Position numbers and translations under genes: made by a program
Assembly: GCF_008180865.1 (NCBI RefSeq)
Contig: NZ_VTEX01000002.1
Location: forward strand, 186,001-250,000
From: Rossellomorea aquimaris
Lineage (GTDB): Bacteria > Bacillota > Bacilli > Bacillales > Bacillaceae_B
Direction of reading: 5' to 3'
DNA length: 64,000 bases
In this document: positions 18,861 to 26,520 of the stretch, one piece after another
Layout: each line of letters begins with the position of its first letter
Position numbering within the stretch: the stretch's first letter is position 1
The notes under the pieces: model-generated
Told to the model about the DNA's origin: nothing
What the model saw: only the letters and a program-made list of their open reading frames with translations
Databases searched by the model: none

Positions 18861-19877
18861 TTATTTATTTCTATGATTCGTACTTTCTCTTTTGATTAAC
18901 TTTGTCTCCAACACCATTCGGTGGGTCTTGGACTGATTTGATAACAAATCCAGCAATAATCTTGCCCCTTCATACCCGAGCTGAAACTTATTTTGTTGGA
19001 TGGTTGTAAGCTTTGGACTAACATATGAAGCTAACAAAATATCATCATATCCGACAACCGAAAGTTTTTCCGGCACCTGTAACTTCAACTCTTTCGCTGC
19101 ACTCATCGCACCGATGGCCATTAAATCACTTGCACAAAATAATGCTGTTATTTCAGGGTGTGAGGTTAATAATGCGTTAGCCGCTCTCATTCCACTTTCT
19201 TCTGTGAACTCTCCATTTACAACGTATTTGGTATTGAGTTCCACCTGTGCTCCTTGTAAAGCATTTTTATACCCTTCCAATCTCTGCTGACTAACAAACG
19301 CGAACTCATGTCCATTAATCATCCCAATGTTCTTGTGTCCATTGTCGAGTAAATGCTGAACGGCTTTTTCAGCCCCTAATACATTATCCGTCGTCACATG
19401 ACTCACATTCCCGGACTCAAGGGGAATATCAATTAATACGCAAGGAATATCACTTTCGACGACTTCATGTAAATAAGGATCATCGGTTCGAATCCCCTGG
19501 ATAATGACCCCGTCCACTCTTCTTTCTCTGCAAAGTTGAGTATACGTCTTTTCACGCTGCTTCGAAGAATTGGTGTTGAATAAAACAAGATCGTAGTCAG
19601 CACCTGAAACAAACTCATTAATCCCCGCCAGCACTTCCACAATGAAATTATCCTTTACACTTTCCTTCGTAAATCCGGAAACGAGTAATCCAATCGTTTT
19701 CGACTTCTTCATGACCAGACTTCGAGCAATCGAATTCGGACTATAATTTAACTCCTTGGCAACTTCTGCAATCTTCCTTCTCGTGTCTTCGTTGACATCA
19801 GAATATCCATTTAACGCTCTTGACACCGTCGTAACGGATACCCCAGCTACTCTGGCAATATCTTTAATTGTAGTCAC
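18861..19877 (-). CDS. LacI-family regulator of the alpha-glucan/oligosaccharide operon
   Basis: 338 residues from GTG at 19877 (GGGAG with 8-base spacing); the upstream ATG at 19892 lies inside the ribosome-binding and operator region. The N-terminal HTH (TTIKDIARVAGVSVTTVSRALNGYSDVNEDTRRKIAEVAKELNYSPN) and hinge (SIARSLVMKKSKTIGLLV) are followed by the effector domain, ending SVVGYDDILLASYVSPKLTTIQQN. One operator copy overlaps its leader and two lie between it and the glucosidase gene. It therefore probably represses itself and the operon, relieved by the imported sugar or a product. Transcription is in the same direction as the operon. Confidence 0.92.
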   Translation of the reverse strand: MTTIKDIARVAGVSVTTVSRALNGYSDVNEDTRRKIAEVAKELNYSPNSIARSLVMKKSKTIGLLVSGFTKESVKDNFIVEVLAGINEFVSGADYDLVLFNTNSSKQREKTYTQLCRERRVDGVIIQGIRTDDPYLHEVVESDIPCVLIDIPLESGNVSHVTTDNVLGAEKAVQHLLDNGHKNIGMINGHEFAFVSQQRLEGYKNALQGAQVELNTKYVVNGEFTEESGMRAANALLTSHPEITALFCASDLMAIGAMSAAKELKLQVPEKLSVVGYDDILLASYVSPKLTTIQQNKFQLGYEGARLLLDLLSNQSKTHRMVLETKLIKRESTNHRNK

Positions 19878-19888
19878 TTGTACATCTC

Positions 19889-19902
19889 CCAAAACGTTTC
19901 GG
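19889..19902. promoter_or_regulatory. LacI-type operator copy 3 (autoregulation)
   Basis: CCAAAACGTTTCGG, identical to the copy at 18803-18816. It lies immediately 5' of the ribosome binding site of the LacI gene. Confidence 0.8.
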
Positions 19903-20047
19903 ATTTCCTTTAACTGAATAATACAACATCTTGAAAACGATTACAACATTATTTTTCAATAACGTTGCTTGGTGGGACATGGGGACAGGCACCGTGTCTC
20001 ACCTATAGCTTGTTGATCCTAGGTATTCGCTCCTCTTTAATGCTTCA

Positions 20048-20264
20048 TTCGCCGTTATATTTTGGGTTTCGCCGTTAAATAGACCTCAGATCAAATCGGA
20101 ACGTGGTCACTGAAAACAGGACCATGGTTATGCCTATTTTTGAATGTCTGGGTTCGCTGATAAATTTTGGATTTCGCTGATATAATCTGAATTTCGCTGA
20201 TAAATTGAAAATATCGCTGATAAAATCAATATTTCGCTGATAAAATCAATATTTCGCTGATAAT
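20048..20264. repeat. Tandem repeat with exact 20-bp period (TTTCGCTGATA units)
   Basis: Six consecutive units whose TCGCTG ends at 20160, 20180, 20200, 20220, 20240 and 20260, with consensus TTTCGCTGATAAAATNRAAW. Two related units TTCGCCGTTA start at 20048 and 20068, also 20 bp apart. The array lies between the 3' end of a frameshifted AraC/GyrI regulator and the 5' end of the LacI gene. There is no ORF, and no unique spacers as in CRISPR. The rest of 19903-20389 contains nothing else recognised. Confidence 0.85.
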
Positions 20265-20389
20265 CCACTCATTCCTTTAAGAATCCTTACCTTTTCAACC
20301 ATCCATTCATTCTTTTCTAAAATCCCCCCCCTTTATGATTCCTACATTCTAAAAAAACAGCGAATCCAAATGAATTCGCTGCTTTTCCC

Positions 20390-20881
20390 TTACTTTTTCC
20401 TAACCGGTATCCATATTTCACTTCTAAACGTATTCGATCCAACGTCCTTACTCTCATTCCACAACATCTCCGGTCCCTCTGCTTGTTCATAGCTTGAAGA
20501 CGGGAACCATTCAGAGTAGATCCGCCCCCACACATGTTGCAAAGTGGCCGGAAATGGTCCGACCGCTTCGAATACAGCCCATGTCAGATGGGGAACTTCA
20601 AGTTTCGATAAACCATCTGGACACTCCTCTGTTGTTGCAGCCCCTATATAATGATCGAGCTCCCCCTTTTCCTCCATCCTGCCTTCAGAAAAATTGACGG
20701 ATGCACTAATCAATCCTTGTGGTTCTACATTTGACATGCTCTTAAATCTCTTGATCATGTCCTCGTCCAAGCTTTGCCACATTTCTGCAATTTCAGGATT
20801 CACCCCATTAAAAATGAGTGGCACCCGTTTCATGATACCTACAATGGAAAACGGTTCTTTCTTTACGATTCGATAATTCAT
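20390..20881 (-). CDS. GyrI-like effector-binding domain protein (C-terminal half of a frameshifted AraC regulator)
   Basis: 163 residues from ATG 20881, with AGGAGG seven bases upstream; the site lies inside the upstream ORF, one base after its TGA. The sequence ([23 protein letters not shown]...[24 protein letters not shown]...EIWIPVRKK) is the GyrI/AraC effector-binding fold that binds small hydrophobic ligands. The same frame stays open upstream and encodes [10 protein letters not shown]...LSIRGG, which normally links an AraC HTH to this domain. So it is either the separated half of one gene or a naturally translated second product. Confidence 0.7.
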   Translation of the reverse strand: MNYRIVKKEPFSIVGIMKRVPLIFNGVNPEIAEMWQSLDEDMIKRFKSMSNVEPQGLISASVNFSEGRMEEKGELDHYIGAATTEECPDGLSKLEVPHLTWAVFEAVGPFPATLQHVWGRIYSEWFPSSSYEQAEGPEMLWNESKDVGSNTFRSEIWIPVRKK

Positions 20882-20882
20882 T

Positions 20883-21257
20883 TCATTGCCTCCTCTGATG
20901 GATAACTGGAAGGTCATAGGTGGAAATGCTTTGAGTGAATGACCGCTCACTTGTGACGGAGTGACGCCATGCATTTTTTTGGAACACTCTCGTAAAGGAA
21001 TCGGGTGAAGAATATCCATATTTCATGGCAATATCGATTACCTTTACGTCGCTGTTTTGCAGTTCAAGAGCTGCCAGGGTCAAACGGCGGCGCCTGATGT
21101 ATTCCGATAAGGGAATCCCCGCAAGGAACGAAAACATCCGTTTAAAGTGATACTCTGAACAATACGCACGCTGAGCCACTTTTTCAAAATTGATTTCTTC
21201 AGTCAAGTTCTCTTCGATGTACCGTAAAGCGTCATTCATATTCTTCAATGAATCCAT
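20883..21257 (-). CDS. AraC-family HTH protein, C-terminally frameshifted
   Basis: 124 residues from ATG 21257 (AAGGGGG upstream). Both AraC helix-turn-helix motifs are present ([38 protein letters not shown] and [22 protein letters not shown]). After VFQK the frame leaves the family consensus ([12 protein letters not shown]). The expected [10 protein letters not shown] continues in the next frame. The switch is at a run of seven A residues on the coding strand (plus positions 20974-20980); six A would restore one protein of about 287 residues ending in the GyrI-like domain. This is a frameshift, a sequencing error or an A7 slippage site. Confidence 0.75.
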   Translation of the reverse strand: MDSLKNMNDALRYIEENLTEEINFEKVAQRAYCSEYHFKRMFSFLAGIPLSEYIRRRRLTLAALELQNSDVKVIDIAMKYGYSSPDSFTRVFQKNAWRHSVTSERSFTQSISTYDLPVIHQRRQ

Positions 21258-21350
21258 TTCCACTGCCCCCTTCATCAATAGAATAGCAAGATAGAATTAA
21301 AGCAACCCGACTTATCGTGCACCAATTTGCAGGATTTGATCTTTATAAAA

Positions 21351-21378
21351 GTGGCCTCCTCTTTAGAGAAGGCCCACC
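21351..21378 (-). terminator. Terminator of dbpA
   Basis: On the minus strand GTGGGCCTTCTCT pairs with AGAGGAGGCCAC (one bulge, one wobble), followed by TTTTATAAAG. Confidence 0.65.
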
Positions 21379-21385
21379 AACTTAA

Positions 21386-22831
21386 TTATTTTCTCGCTTC
21401 ATGAACCTTCAGCATCTTACCCTTGACTGTGGTTTTCTTCATCGCATGCAATACCAGTGATCCTTTACCGTTCAAAATCTCCACGTAGGAAAGGTTTTCC
21501 TGAATGGTGATGATGCCGATGTCATCTGCGCTTACTCCTTCGATTTTCGCAATTGTTCCGACGAAATCGACTGCCCTGATTTTCTTTTTCTTGCCGCCAT
21601 TGAAGTAGAGTTTCATGATATCTCTATTCAATTGCTCACTCTTGTCTGATTTAAAATCAGGTTCCGTCTCTAATTTCCGTTCAAAATCCGCCTTCGCTTT
21701 CGCCACTGTGTCCTGTGACGGCGGCTGCAGCTTTGGAATCGTAAATCCGATATAGCCTTCAATCTCAGCAAGGAATTTATCTTCATATGGTGTGCAGAAG
21801 GTGATCGCCTTTCCTGCAGAACCGGCGCGCCCTGTTCTTCCTGTTCGGTGAACATAACTTTCTTTCTCCATAGGGATATCATAATTGATGACGTGGGTAA
21901 TATTTTCGATATCAATCCCACGCGCCGCCACATCGGTTGCGATGAGATACCTGAATTCCCCTCTTTTAAAATCGTCCATCACTTCAAAGCGCGCTTCCTG
22001 AATCATACCGCCATGTATTTTATCAACAGGATACCCTGATTGGTCCAACTCATCACATAATGTATCCACATTTTCTTTTGTTCGGCAAAAAATGATGCAG
22101 CTATCGGGATTCTCAACGGTTGTCACGTTTTTCAGAAGAGTCAGCTTGTCATCCTCTTTCACTTCGATAATGGAATGGTCAATCTTATCTGTTGTAATGC
22201 CGGTTGCCTTAATTTCAATATGAACAGGTTTCTTCATATATTTATGGCAGAGTGCTTCGACATCCTCAGGTAATGTAGCAGAGAATGTCAACGTTACCCG
22301 GTCTGCCGGCAACTCCTGAATAATCGCTTCCACCTGTTCAATAAACCCCATGTTCAGCATCTCATCGGCTTCATCGATCACTAGGTACGCAAGCTTATCC
22401 AGTGGAAATGTTCCTTTTTCAATATGATCGAGAACACGACCGGGAGTGCCGACTACGACATGATTTTTCTGCTTAAGCTCAAGCTTTTGTCGGTGAAAAG
22501 GCGACTTCCCATACACTGCAGCCGCTTTGATTCGCTTATAACGTCCGATGTTCGTGATATCTTCTTTCACTTGAACCGCGAGTTCACGGGTTGGTGTCAG
22601 CACAAGTGCCTGAGGCTTATTTTCTTCCCATGCTACCAACTCACAAATCGGAATCCCGAAAGAGGCTGTCTTACCGCTTCCTGTTTGGGAACGCACAACA
22701 AGATCCTCCTTCTCCAGAGCCAATGGGAGCACTTTGGACTGAACCTCGGTTGGAGCCTGATAGCCTAAATCGGATAGAGCCCTTACAATATCATCACTAA
22801 GCTTATAATCCTTAAATTGCTTTATACTCAT
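21386..22831 (-). CDS. dbpA: DEAD-box ATP-dependent RNA helicase DbpA
   Basis: 481 residues. The helicase core contains the Q motif region, Walker [29 protein letters not shown] (VIDEADEML), SAT (TFSATLPED), [11 protein letters not shown] and [10 protein letters not shown]. The C-terminal domain from about residue 400 ([50 protein letters not shown]) is the DbpA RNA-recognition fold. In E. coli DbpA and B. subtilis YxiN this domain binds hairpin 92 of 23S rRNA. It therefore acts in assembly of the large ribosomal subunit. It is a single gene with its own terminator. Confidence 0.93.
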   Translation of the reverse strand: MSIKQFKDYKLSDDIVRALSDLGYQAPTEVQSKVLPLALEKEDLVVRSQTGSGKTASFGIPICELVAWEENKPQALVLTPTRELAVQVKEDITNIGRYKRIKAAAVYGKSPFHRQKLELKQKNHVVVGTPGRVLDHIEKGTFPLDKLAYLVIDEADEMLNMGFIEQVEAIIQELPADRVTLTFSATLPEDVEALCHKYMKKPVHIEIKATGITTDKIDHSIIEVKEDDKLTLLKNVTTVENPDSCIIFCRTKENVDTLCDELDQSGYPVDKIHGGMIQEARFEVMDDFKRGEFRYLIATDVAARGIDIENITHVINYDIPMEKESYVHRTGRTGRAGSAGKAITFCTPYEDKFLAEIEGYIGFTIPKLQPPSQDTVAKAKADFERKLETEPDFKSDKSEQLNRDIMKLYFNGGKKKKIRAVDFVGTIAKIEGVSADDIGIITIQENLSYVEILNGKGSLVLHAMKKTTVKGKMLKVHEARK

Positions 22832-22998
22832 TTCAATACCTCATTCATTCCTTCATATAGTCTTATTCTCATAGGATAGTGTCGATTCTATTCAATGGAA
22901 AAATACCCTCTGCAAATTCTTTTCAAATATCTTTAGGTATTCCACCAATAGTGTGTTATGCTTTACCTAACCATTTTTAACTTGTAACATGTTGTCTC

Positions 22999-23029
22999 CG
23001 GGACCGACGAACGCTGTCGGTCCCTTTTT
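22999..23029 (+). terminator. Strong orphan terminator on the plus strand
   Basis: GGGACCGAC, 7-nt loop, GTCGGTCCC, then five Ts: a canonical terminator. No plus-strand coding gene precedes it within 170 bp; the neighbour is dbpA, reading away. It could end an unrecognised small RNA starting in 22840-22990. A loose promoter-like TATGCT lies near 22959. Confidence 0.7.
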
Positions 23030-23036
23030 ATATCCA

Positions 23037-23190
23037 AAAGCGGAGGCGACTTGATCAGCCCCGACAAGCATAAGGCGAACATGCCGGAAAGGCGCTCTTT
23101 GCCTTTTTGGCATGTTTGACTTATGACCTCGAGCCTCTAGCCGCCGGAGCTGGATGTCACCTAAAGCGGAGGCGGATCGTTCAGCCTCCC
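23037..23190. repeat. Dispersed-type intergenic repeat with AAAGCGGAGGCG ends
   Basis: A GC-rich block bounded by direct copies of AAGCGGAGGCG (near 23039 and 23164). Its central arms are CATAAG...CTTATG, AACATGCC...GGCATGTT and AAAGGC...GCCTTT, which fold into one long hairpin. The flanks GATCAGCCCCGACAAGC and GACCTCGAG...GGAGCTGGATGTC are ones I remember from intergenic repeats in several Bacillaceae genomes. It has no gene of its own. The only internal ORF lacks a ribosome binding site and is read through the hairpin. Confidence 0.6.
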
Positions 23191-23224
23191 TAATAATCCC
23201 CACTAATATCTATTCCCCAACAAT

Positions 23225-23250
23225 AAAAAAAGGACCCTCCGAGAGAGTCC
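23225..23250 (-). terminator. Terminator of cold-shock gene copy 1
   Basis: On the minus strand GGACTCTC pairs with GAGGGTCC (one wobble), followed by seven Ts. Confidence 0.8.
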
Positions 23251-23265
23251 CTTCATCAAAAGCTA

Positions 23266-23466
23266 TTACGCTTTGTTTACGTTAGTCGCTTGAAGTCCAC
23301 GTTGACCTTGCTCAGTGTCAAATGTAACTTTTTGACCTTCGTCTAAAGATTTAAATCCTTCGCCTTGGATAGCTGAGAAATGTACGAATACATCTTCTCC
23401 ACCTTCGATTTCGATGAAACCGAAACCTTTTTCTGCGTTAAACCATTTTACTGTACCTTGTTGCAT
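23266..23466 (-). CDS. Cold-shock protein (CspB/CspD type), copy 1
   Basis: 66 residues, the normal length of this family. A five-stranded OB fold with both RNA-binding motifs is visible: RNP1 KGFGFI at residues 13-18 and RNP2 VFVHF at 26-30. It binds single-stranded RNA and DNA and keeps mRNA unstructured during cold shock or growth transitions. The ATG follows an AGGAGGAAAC site. The 136-nt leader, coding region and terminator are almost identical to those of the second copy 830 bp away; the proteins differ only at residue 3 (Gln here, Glu there). Confidence 0.95.
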   Translation of the reverse strand: MQQGTVKWFNAEKGFGFIEIEGGEDVFVHFSAIQGEGFKSLDEGQKVTFDTEQGQRGLQATNVNKA

Positions 23467-23602
23467 AATTGTTTCCTCCTGTGTGGACTTGAATCCACGA
23501 TTTATTACTATCGTTGCTCAATTAGATATCAAAGGCGAAAAGTTTAAATACTTTCTTTCCTTACAGACCGAACAAAAATAATTCTTATTTAGAATAACAG
23601 AT
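23467..23602 (-). promoter_or_regulatory. Conserved leader/promoter block of cold-shock copy 1
   Basis: Nearly identical to the block upstream of copy 2. It contains a GTGGA/TCCAC hairpin (23483-23498) right before the Shine-Dalgarno sequence. Sequence conservation over the whole non-coding leader fits a structured cold-shock mRNA leader, but could also simply reflect recent duplication. Confidence 0.55.
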
Positions 23603-23785
23603 AACCTGAGAAAAAGCAAATCTATTCCTATATTCTTCACAAACCAATGATCTTCCCACTTCCTTCATCATTTAACTCAGGCGGCTCACTTTAAAATAAC
23701 CTTTGAATATTTACCCTTAAACTCTCCATCAGTAAAGGAGAAAACCATCCTTGTGTCGAAAGTAAGAGATAAAGGGGATGACCCA

Positions 23786-23998
23786 ATGAATAAAATTGGA
23801 TTATTAAAAAGTTTAAATCAAGCCAGCCGCGGAAACTTCTTTTCAATTGACATTCCTATGACGTCAAAAGAAGAAGCGCAAACCATTGAAAATCTGGCAA
23901 ATGAGTTAGAAAAAGAAGGGAAAATCAAAATCAGGGAATGTGCTCAGAATGAAACATCTGTTTACATTCAAGGAATCATCAAGTATGCGTTAACATAA
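23786..23998 (+). CDS. Small hypothetical protein between the two cold-shock genes
   Basis: 70 residues from ATG 23786 (AAAGGGGATGACCC upstream). The sequence MNKIGLLKSLNQASRGNFF...TSKEEAQTIENLANELEKEGKIKI...SVYIQGIIKYALT suggests one amphipathic helix and short strands, with no membrane segment or Cys motif. It has its own ribosome binding site and a good terminator, so it is probably real. I do not recognise the family. It is transcribed opposite to both flanking cold-shock genes. Confidence 0.65.
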   Translation: MNKIGLLKSLNQASRGNFFSIDIPMTSKEEAQTIENLANELEKEGKIKIRECAQNETSVYIQGIIKYALT

Positions 23999-24002
23999 TT
24001 GT

Positions 24003-24048
24003 GGAGGGCTGCCTGCTACTTGTTCGACAGGCACCTCCTTTTTTTTTG
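24003..24048 (+). terminator. Terminator of the small gene at 23786
   Basis: GGAGG-GC-TGCCTG pairs with CAGGCACCTCC (2-nt bulge), followed by ten Ts. Confidence 0.85.
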
Positions 24049-24053
24049 ACAAT

Positions 24054-24078
24054 AAAAAAGGACTCTACGAGAGAGTCC
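24054..24078 (-). terminator. Terminator of cold-shock gene copy 2
   Basis: Stem GGACTCT/AGAGTCC followed on the minus strand by a T-run. It is the duplicate of the terminator of copy 1. Confidence 0.8.
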
Positions 24079-24093
24079 TTCATCATAAAGCTA

Positions 24094-24294
24094 TTACGCT
24101 TTGTTTACGTTAGTCGCTTGAAGTCCACGTTGACCTTGCTCAGTGTCAAATGTAACTTTTTGACCTTCGTCTAAAGATTTAAATCCTTCGCCTTGGATAG
24201 CTGAGAAATGTACGAATACATCTTCTCCACCTTCGATTTCGATGAAACCGAAACCTTTTTCTGCGTTAAACCATTTTACTGTACCTTCTTGCAT
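24094..24294 (-). CDS. Cold-shock protein (CspB/CspD type), copy 2
   Basis: 66 residues, identical to the copy at 23266-23466 except for Glu instead of Gln at position 3. The RNP1 and RNP2 motifs are intact. Even synonymous positions are shared with copy 1, which shows recent duplication or ongoing gene conversion. The role is RNA chaperone during cold shock. Confidence 0.95.
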   Translation of the reverse strand: MQEGTVKWFNAEKGFGFIEIEGGEDVFVHFSAIQGEGFKSLDEGQKVTFDTEQGQRGLQATNVNKA

Positions 24295-24430
24295 GTGTGT
24301 TTCCTCCTGTGTGGACTCGAATCCACGATTTATTACTATTATTGCTCAATTAGATATCAAAGGCGAAAAGTTTAAATACTTTCATTCCTTACAGACCGAA
24401 CAAAAATAATTCTTTCTTAGAATAACAGGA
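24295..24430 (-). promoter_or_regulatory. Conserved leader/promoter block of cold-shock copy 2
   Basis: Duplicate of the leader of copy 1, with the same GTGGA/TCCAC hairpin before the ribosome binding site and only scattered base changes. Confidence 0.55.
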
Positions 24431-24500
24431 AATCGTAAAAATAGCAAATGCTTTTTATAAGTTTGTTTAAGACGCACTCATAAACTCCTTAAACCTCCTA

Positions 24501-24536
24501 TAAAAAAAGTCCACTTCCCCAAAAGGAAATGGACTT
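24501..24536 (-). terminator. Terminator of the 49-codon gene
   Basis: On the minus strand AAGTCCATTTCC pairs with GGGAAGTGGACTT, followed by seven Ts, just past the stop of the gene ending at 24545. Confidence 0.8.
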
Positions 24537-24544
24537 ACATATGA

Positions 24545-24694
24545 CTACTTATCTTCCTGCTTACTCCCATGCTTCACGCCTTTACTTGTATAAGGCTTGT
24601 TGCTCTTTTTCTTATTCGCTCCGGCCTGCCAGCGATTCCAGCCTTTCTTTCCAGTGCCTTGGCCCGTTCCGCTCTTTTTCTTTGGTTTACTCAT
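24545..24694 (-). CDS. Small basic protein of 49 residues (DUF3934-like)
   Basis: The gene opens with MSKPKKKSGTGQGTGKKGW, continues NRWQAGANKKKSNKPYTSK and ends GVKHGSKQEDK. It is very rich in Lys and Gly with two Trp residues. GGAG lies seven bases before the ATG and a strong terminator follows the stop. It resembles the short DUF3934 proteins of Bacillus species as I remember them. The role is unknown; the charge suggests nucleic acid or ribosome contact. Confidence 0.75.
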   Translation of the reverse strand: MSKPKKKSGTGQGTGKKGWNRWQAGANKKKSNKPYTSKGVKHGSKQEDK

Positions 24695-24779
24695 TTTTTC
24701 ACTCCGTTATGATAAGGTTCGTTCTTTCACGTTCGTCTCCATATCATAACACTTATCGGCGGATGAGAGTACTTCTTGT

Positions 24780-25553
24780 TTATTCCACTTCTTTTTCCTG
24801 TCCTGTATAGATGTGAATCGCATCCCGCAAGAACTCGGCTACACCGTCTTGCTCAGCGTCATAATAAGCCTTGAACCGATCATCATCCACATACATCTGA
24901 GCAAGGCCTGCATGGGCTTCTTTACTGTAATGCCCCCAGTAGAACGAAATCCACTGCCTATGGAGGTCAGCCGCTTTCTGGGCAGCGTCGCTTGCGGGAT
25001 TACCGGTTTGAAATGCTTCCCCTAAGGTTTGTTTAATTTCCTGCTCTAGTGCAGTGATCTTTTCATGGTCTTCCTGAGACATGTTCATGACTCTGGCGTT
25101 GGATTCGTCCACTGCCTTGTCGCCGTATTTCCCCCGCACTTCTCCCCCGTACTTTTTCTCATTTTCTTCCACCATTTTCTCCTTGAACCCTTCAAACTTT
25201 TCTTTATCCGACATGGTGATTCTCCCTTCCTTTACACGTAATGTTTTATCTACATTTGCAATCAATTGATCAAGCTGCGCGCGTCTGGCCATTAAGGTTT
25301 CCCGGTGTTCCCGTAAGGCATGGGTTGCGTCAAAGGCAGGATCATCAAGAATATCCTTGATCTCATCCAGTCCTACACCCAGTTCTTTGTAAAAGAGGAT
25401 CTGCTGCAGGCGATCGACTTCCTTCTGCCCGTAAATCCGGTATCCTGACGAATTGGTCCTGGCCGGCTTCAGAAGCTCAATTTCATCATAATAGCGCAGG
25501 GCCCTCGTGCTCACCCCAGCAATCTCTCCAAGTTTCTTGACGGTATATTCCAT
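24780..25553 (-). CDS. MerR-family regulator with TipAS-type drug-sensing domain
   Basis: 257 residues from ATG 25553 (AGGAGG with good spacing). Residues 1-70 are the MerR winged helix (YTVKKLGEIAGVSTRALRYYDEIELLKPARTNSSGYRIYGQKEVDRLQQILFYKELG). The dimer coiled coil runs to about 115. The C-terminal helical domain (FEGFKEKMVEENEKKYGGEVRGKYG...HRQWISFYWGHYSKEAHAGLAQMYVDDDRFKAYYDAEQDGVAEFLRDAI) is the TipAS antibiotic-recognition domain, as in B. subtilis Mta and Streptomyces TipA. Such proteins activate multidrug or thiopeptide resistance genes. No transporter gene is adjacent, so the target is not visible here. Confidence 0.9.
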   Translation of the reverse strand: MEYTVKKLGEIAGVSTRALRYYDEIELLKPARTNSSGYRIYGQKEVDRLQQILFYKELGVGLDEIKDILDDPAFDATHALREHRETLMARRAQLDQLIANVDKTLRVKEGRITMSDKEKFEGFKEKMVEENEKKYGGEVRGKYGDKAVDESNARVMNMSQEDHEKITALEQEIKQTLGEAFQTGNPASDAAQKAADLHRQWISFYWGHYSKEAHAGLAQMYVDDDRFKAYYDAEQDGVAEFLRDAIHIYTGQEKEVE

Positions 25554-25752
25554 GATGTCACCTCCTGACAATTCTTACTTTACAGGTTGACGCTGCGTAA
25601 ATGTAAAGGGGGAATTTGAAAAAAAGTTCGCGTTATTTATCTTTCATAGGATAGCCCGCCTGCACGGGATCTATTTAGGGGAATCCCTTGAAAATAAAGT
25701 GTCAGTCCGATATTCTTAGATTATTAATTATCAGTTTAAGGTTGTGTTGAGC

Positions 25753-26460
25753 ATGCGTATCAATAAGTATATAAGCGAGGCTGGAAAGGCATCCAGACGC
25801 GGTGCAGATAAATTGATTACCGAAGGAAGAGTGACCATCAACGGGAAGATCGCGAAGATTGGCGATCAAGTGAATCCCGGGGATGATGTGAAAGTTAGCG
25901 GAGCTCCTGTCCGGGTAGCAAGAAATAATGTGTATATTGCACTAAATAAACCTGTTGGGATTACAAGTACAACTGAAAAGGGTGTCAAGGGGAATATTGT
26001 GGATCTCGTCAATCATCCCCTGCGAATTTTCAATATTGGACGACTGGACAAAGATTCAGATGGCTTGATTCTTCTGACGAACGACGGGGATATCGTCAAT
26101 GAAATCCTCCGTGCGGAAAATCAGCACGAGAAAGAATACATTGTCACTGTTGACCGTCCGATTTCAGAGGATTTCTTAAAGCAGATGTCAGAGGGCGTTA
26201 AGATTCTTGGAACGAAAACCCTGCCTTGTAAAGTGGAGCAGGTGTCAAAATACGTGTTCCAAATCACGTTGACTCAAGGGTTGAATCGGCAGATCCGCCG
26301 TATGTGTGAGGCCCTTGGATATGAGGTCTACAGACTGCAGCGCACGCGCATCATGAATATTCAACTGGGGAATCTGCCTGTGGGACAATGGCGCGACCTT
26401 TCTAAGAAAGAGAAGACGCGATTGTTTCAGGATTTGGATTATGAACCGAAGGAATGGTAA
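25753..26460 (+). CDS. rluF: 23S rRNA pseudouridine synthase, RluF/RsuA family
   Basis: About 235 residues. The N-terminal S4 RNA-binding domain ([34 protein letters not shown]) is followed by the catalytic domain with the Asp motif [18 protein letters not shown] and the [24 protein letters not shown] motif. The family converts a specific uridine of 23S rRNA (U2604 for RluF) to pseudouridine. The short linker and [17 protein letters not shown] ending fit RluF. Possible GTG and TTG starts lie 9 and 6 bases upstream; the true start is uncertain because AAGG is spaced best for the TTG. It is a single gene with its own terminator. Confidence 0.87.
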   Translation: MRINKYISEAGKASRRGADKLITEGRVTINGKIAKIGDQVNPGDDVKVSGAPVRVARNNVYIALNKPVGITSTTEKGVKGNIVDLVNHPLRIFNIGRLDKDSDGLILLTNDGDIVNEILRAENQHEKEYIVTVDRPISEDFLKQMSEGVKILGTKTLPCKVEQVSKYVFQITLTQGLNRQIRRMCEALGYEVYRLQRTRIMNIQLGNLPVGQWRDLSKKEKTRLFQDLDYEPKEW

Positions 26461-26467
26461 TCATTCA

Positions 26468-26508
26468 ACCGGACCTACCATACGTTACGTATGGTGGGTC
26501 CGGTTTTT
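26468..26508 (+). terminator. Terminator of the pseudouridine synthase gene
   Basis: Seventeen-bp stem ACCGGACCTACCATACG/CGTATGGTGGGTCCGGT with a 3-nt loop and one wobble, followed by Ts. Very stable. Confidence 0.9.
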
Positions 26509-26520
26509 ACTTGTGTAAAC

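Noticed and set aside
20155-20264. Possible CRISPR array
   Set aside because: The conserved part is only about 11 bp, the period is 20 bp with no unique 30-bp spacers, the variable halves are similar to each other, and no cas genes are present.
22967-23203. Minus-strand ORF of 78 codons
   Set aside because: It runs through a terminator and the arms of a long hairpin repeat, has no ribosome binding site, and matches no family pattern.
24529-24810. Plus-strand ORF of 93 codons
   Set aside because: It lies antisense to the 49-codon gene at 24545-24694 and the end of the MerR gene, both of which have proper expression signals; its own start has none.
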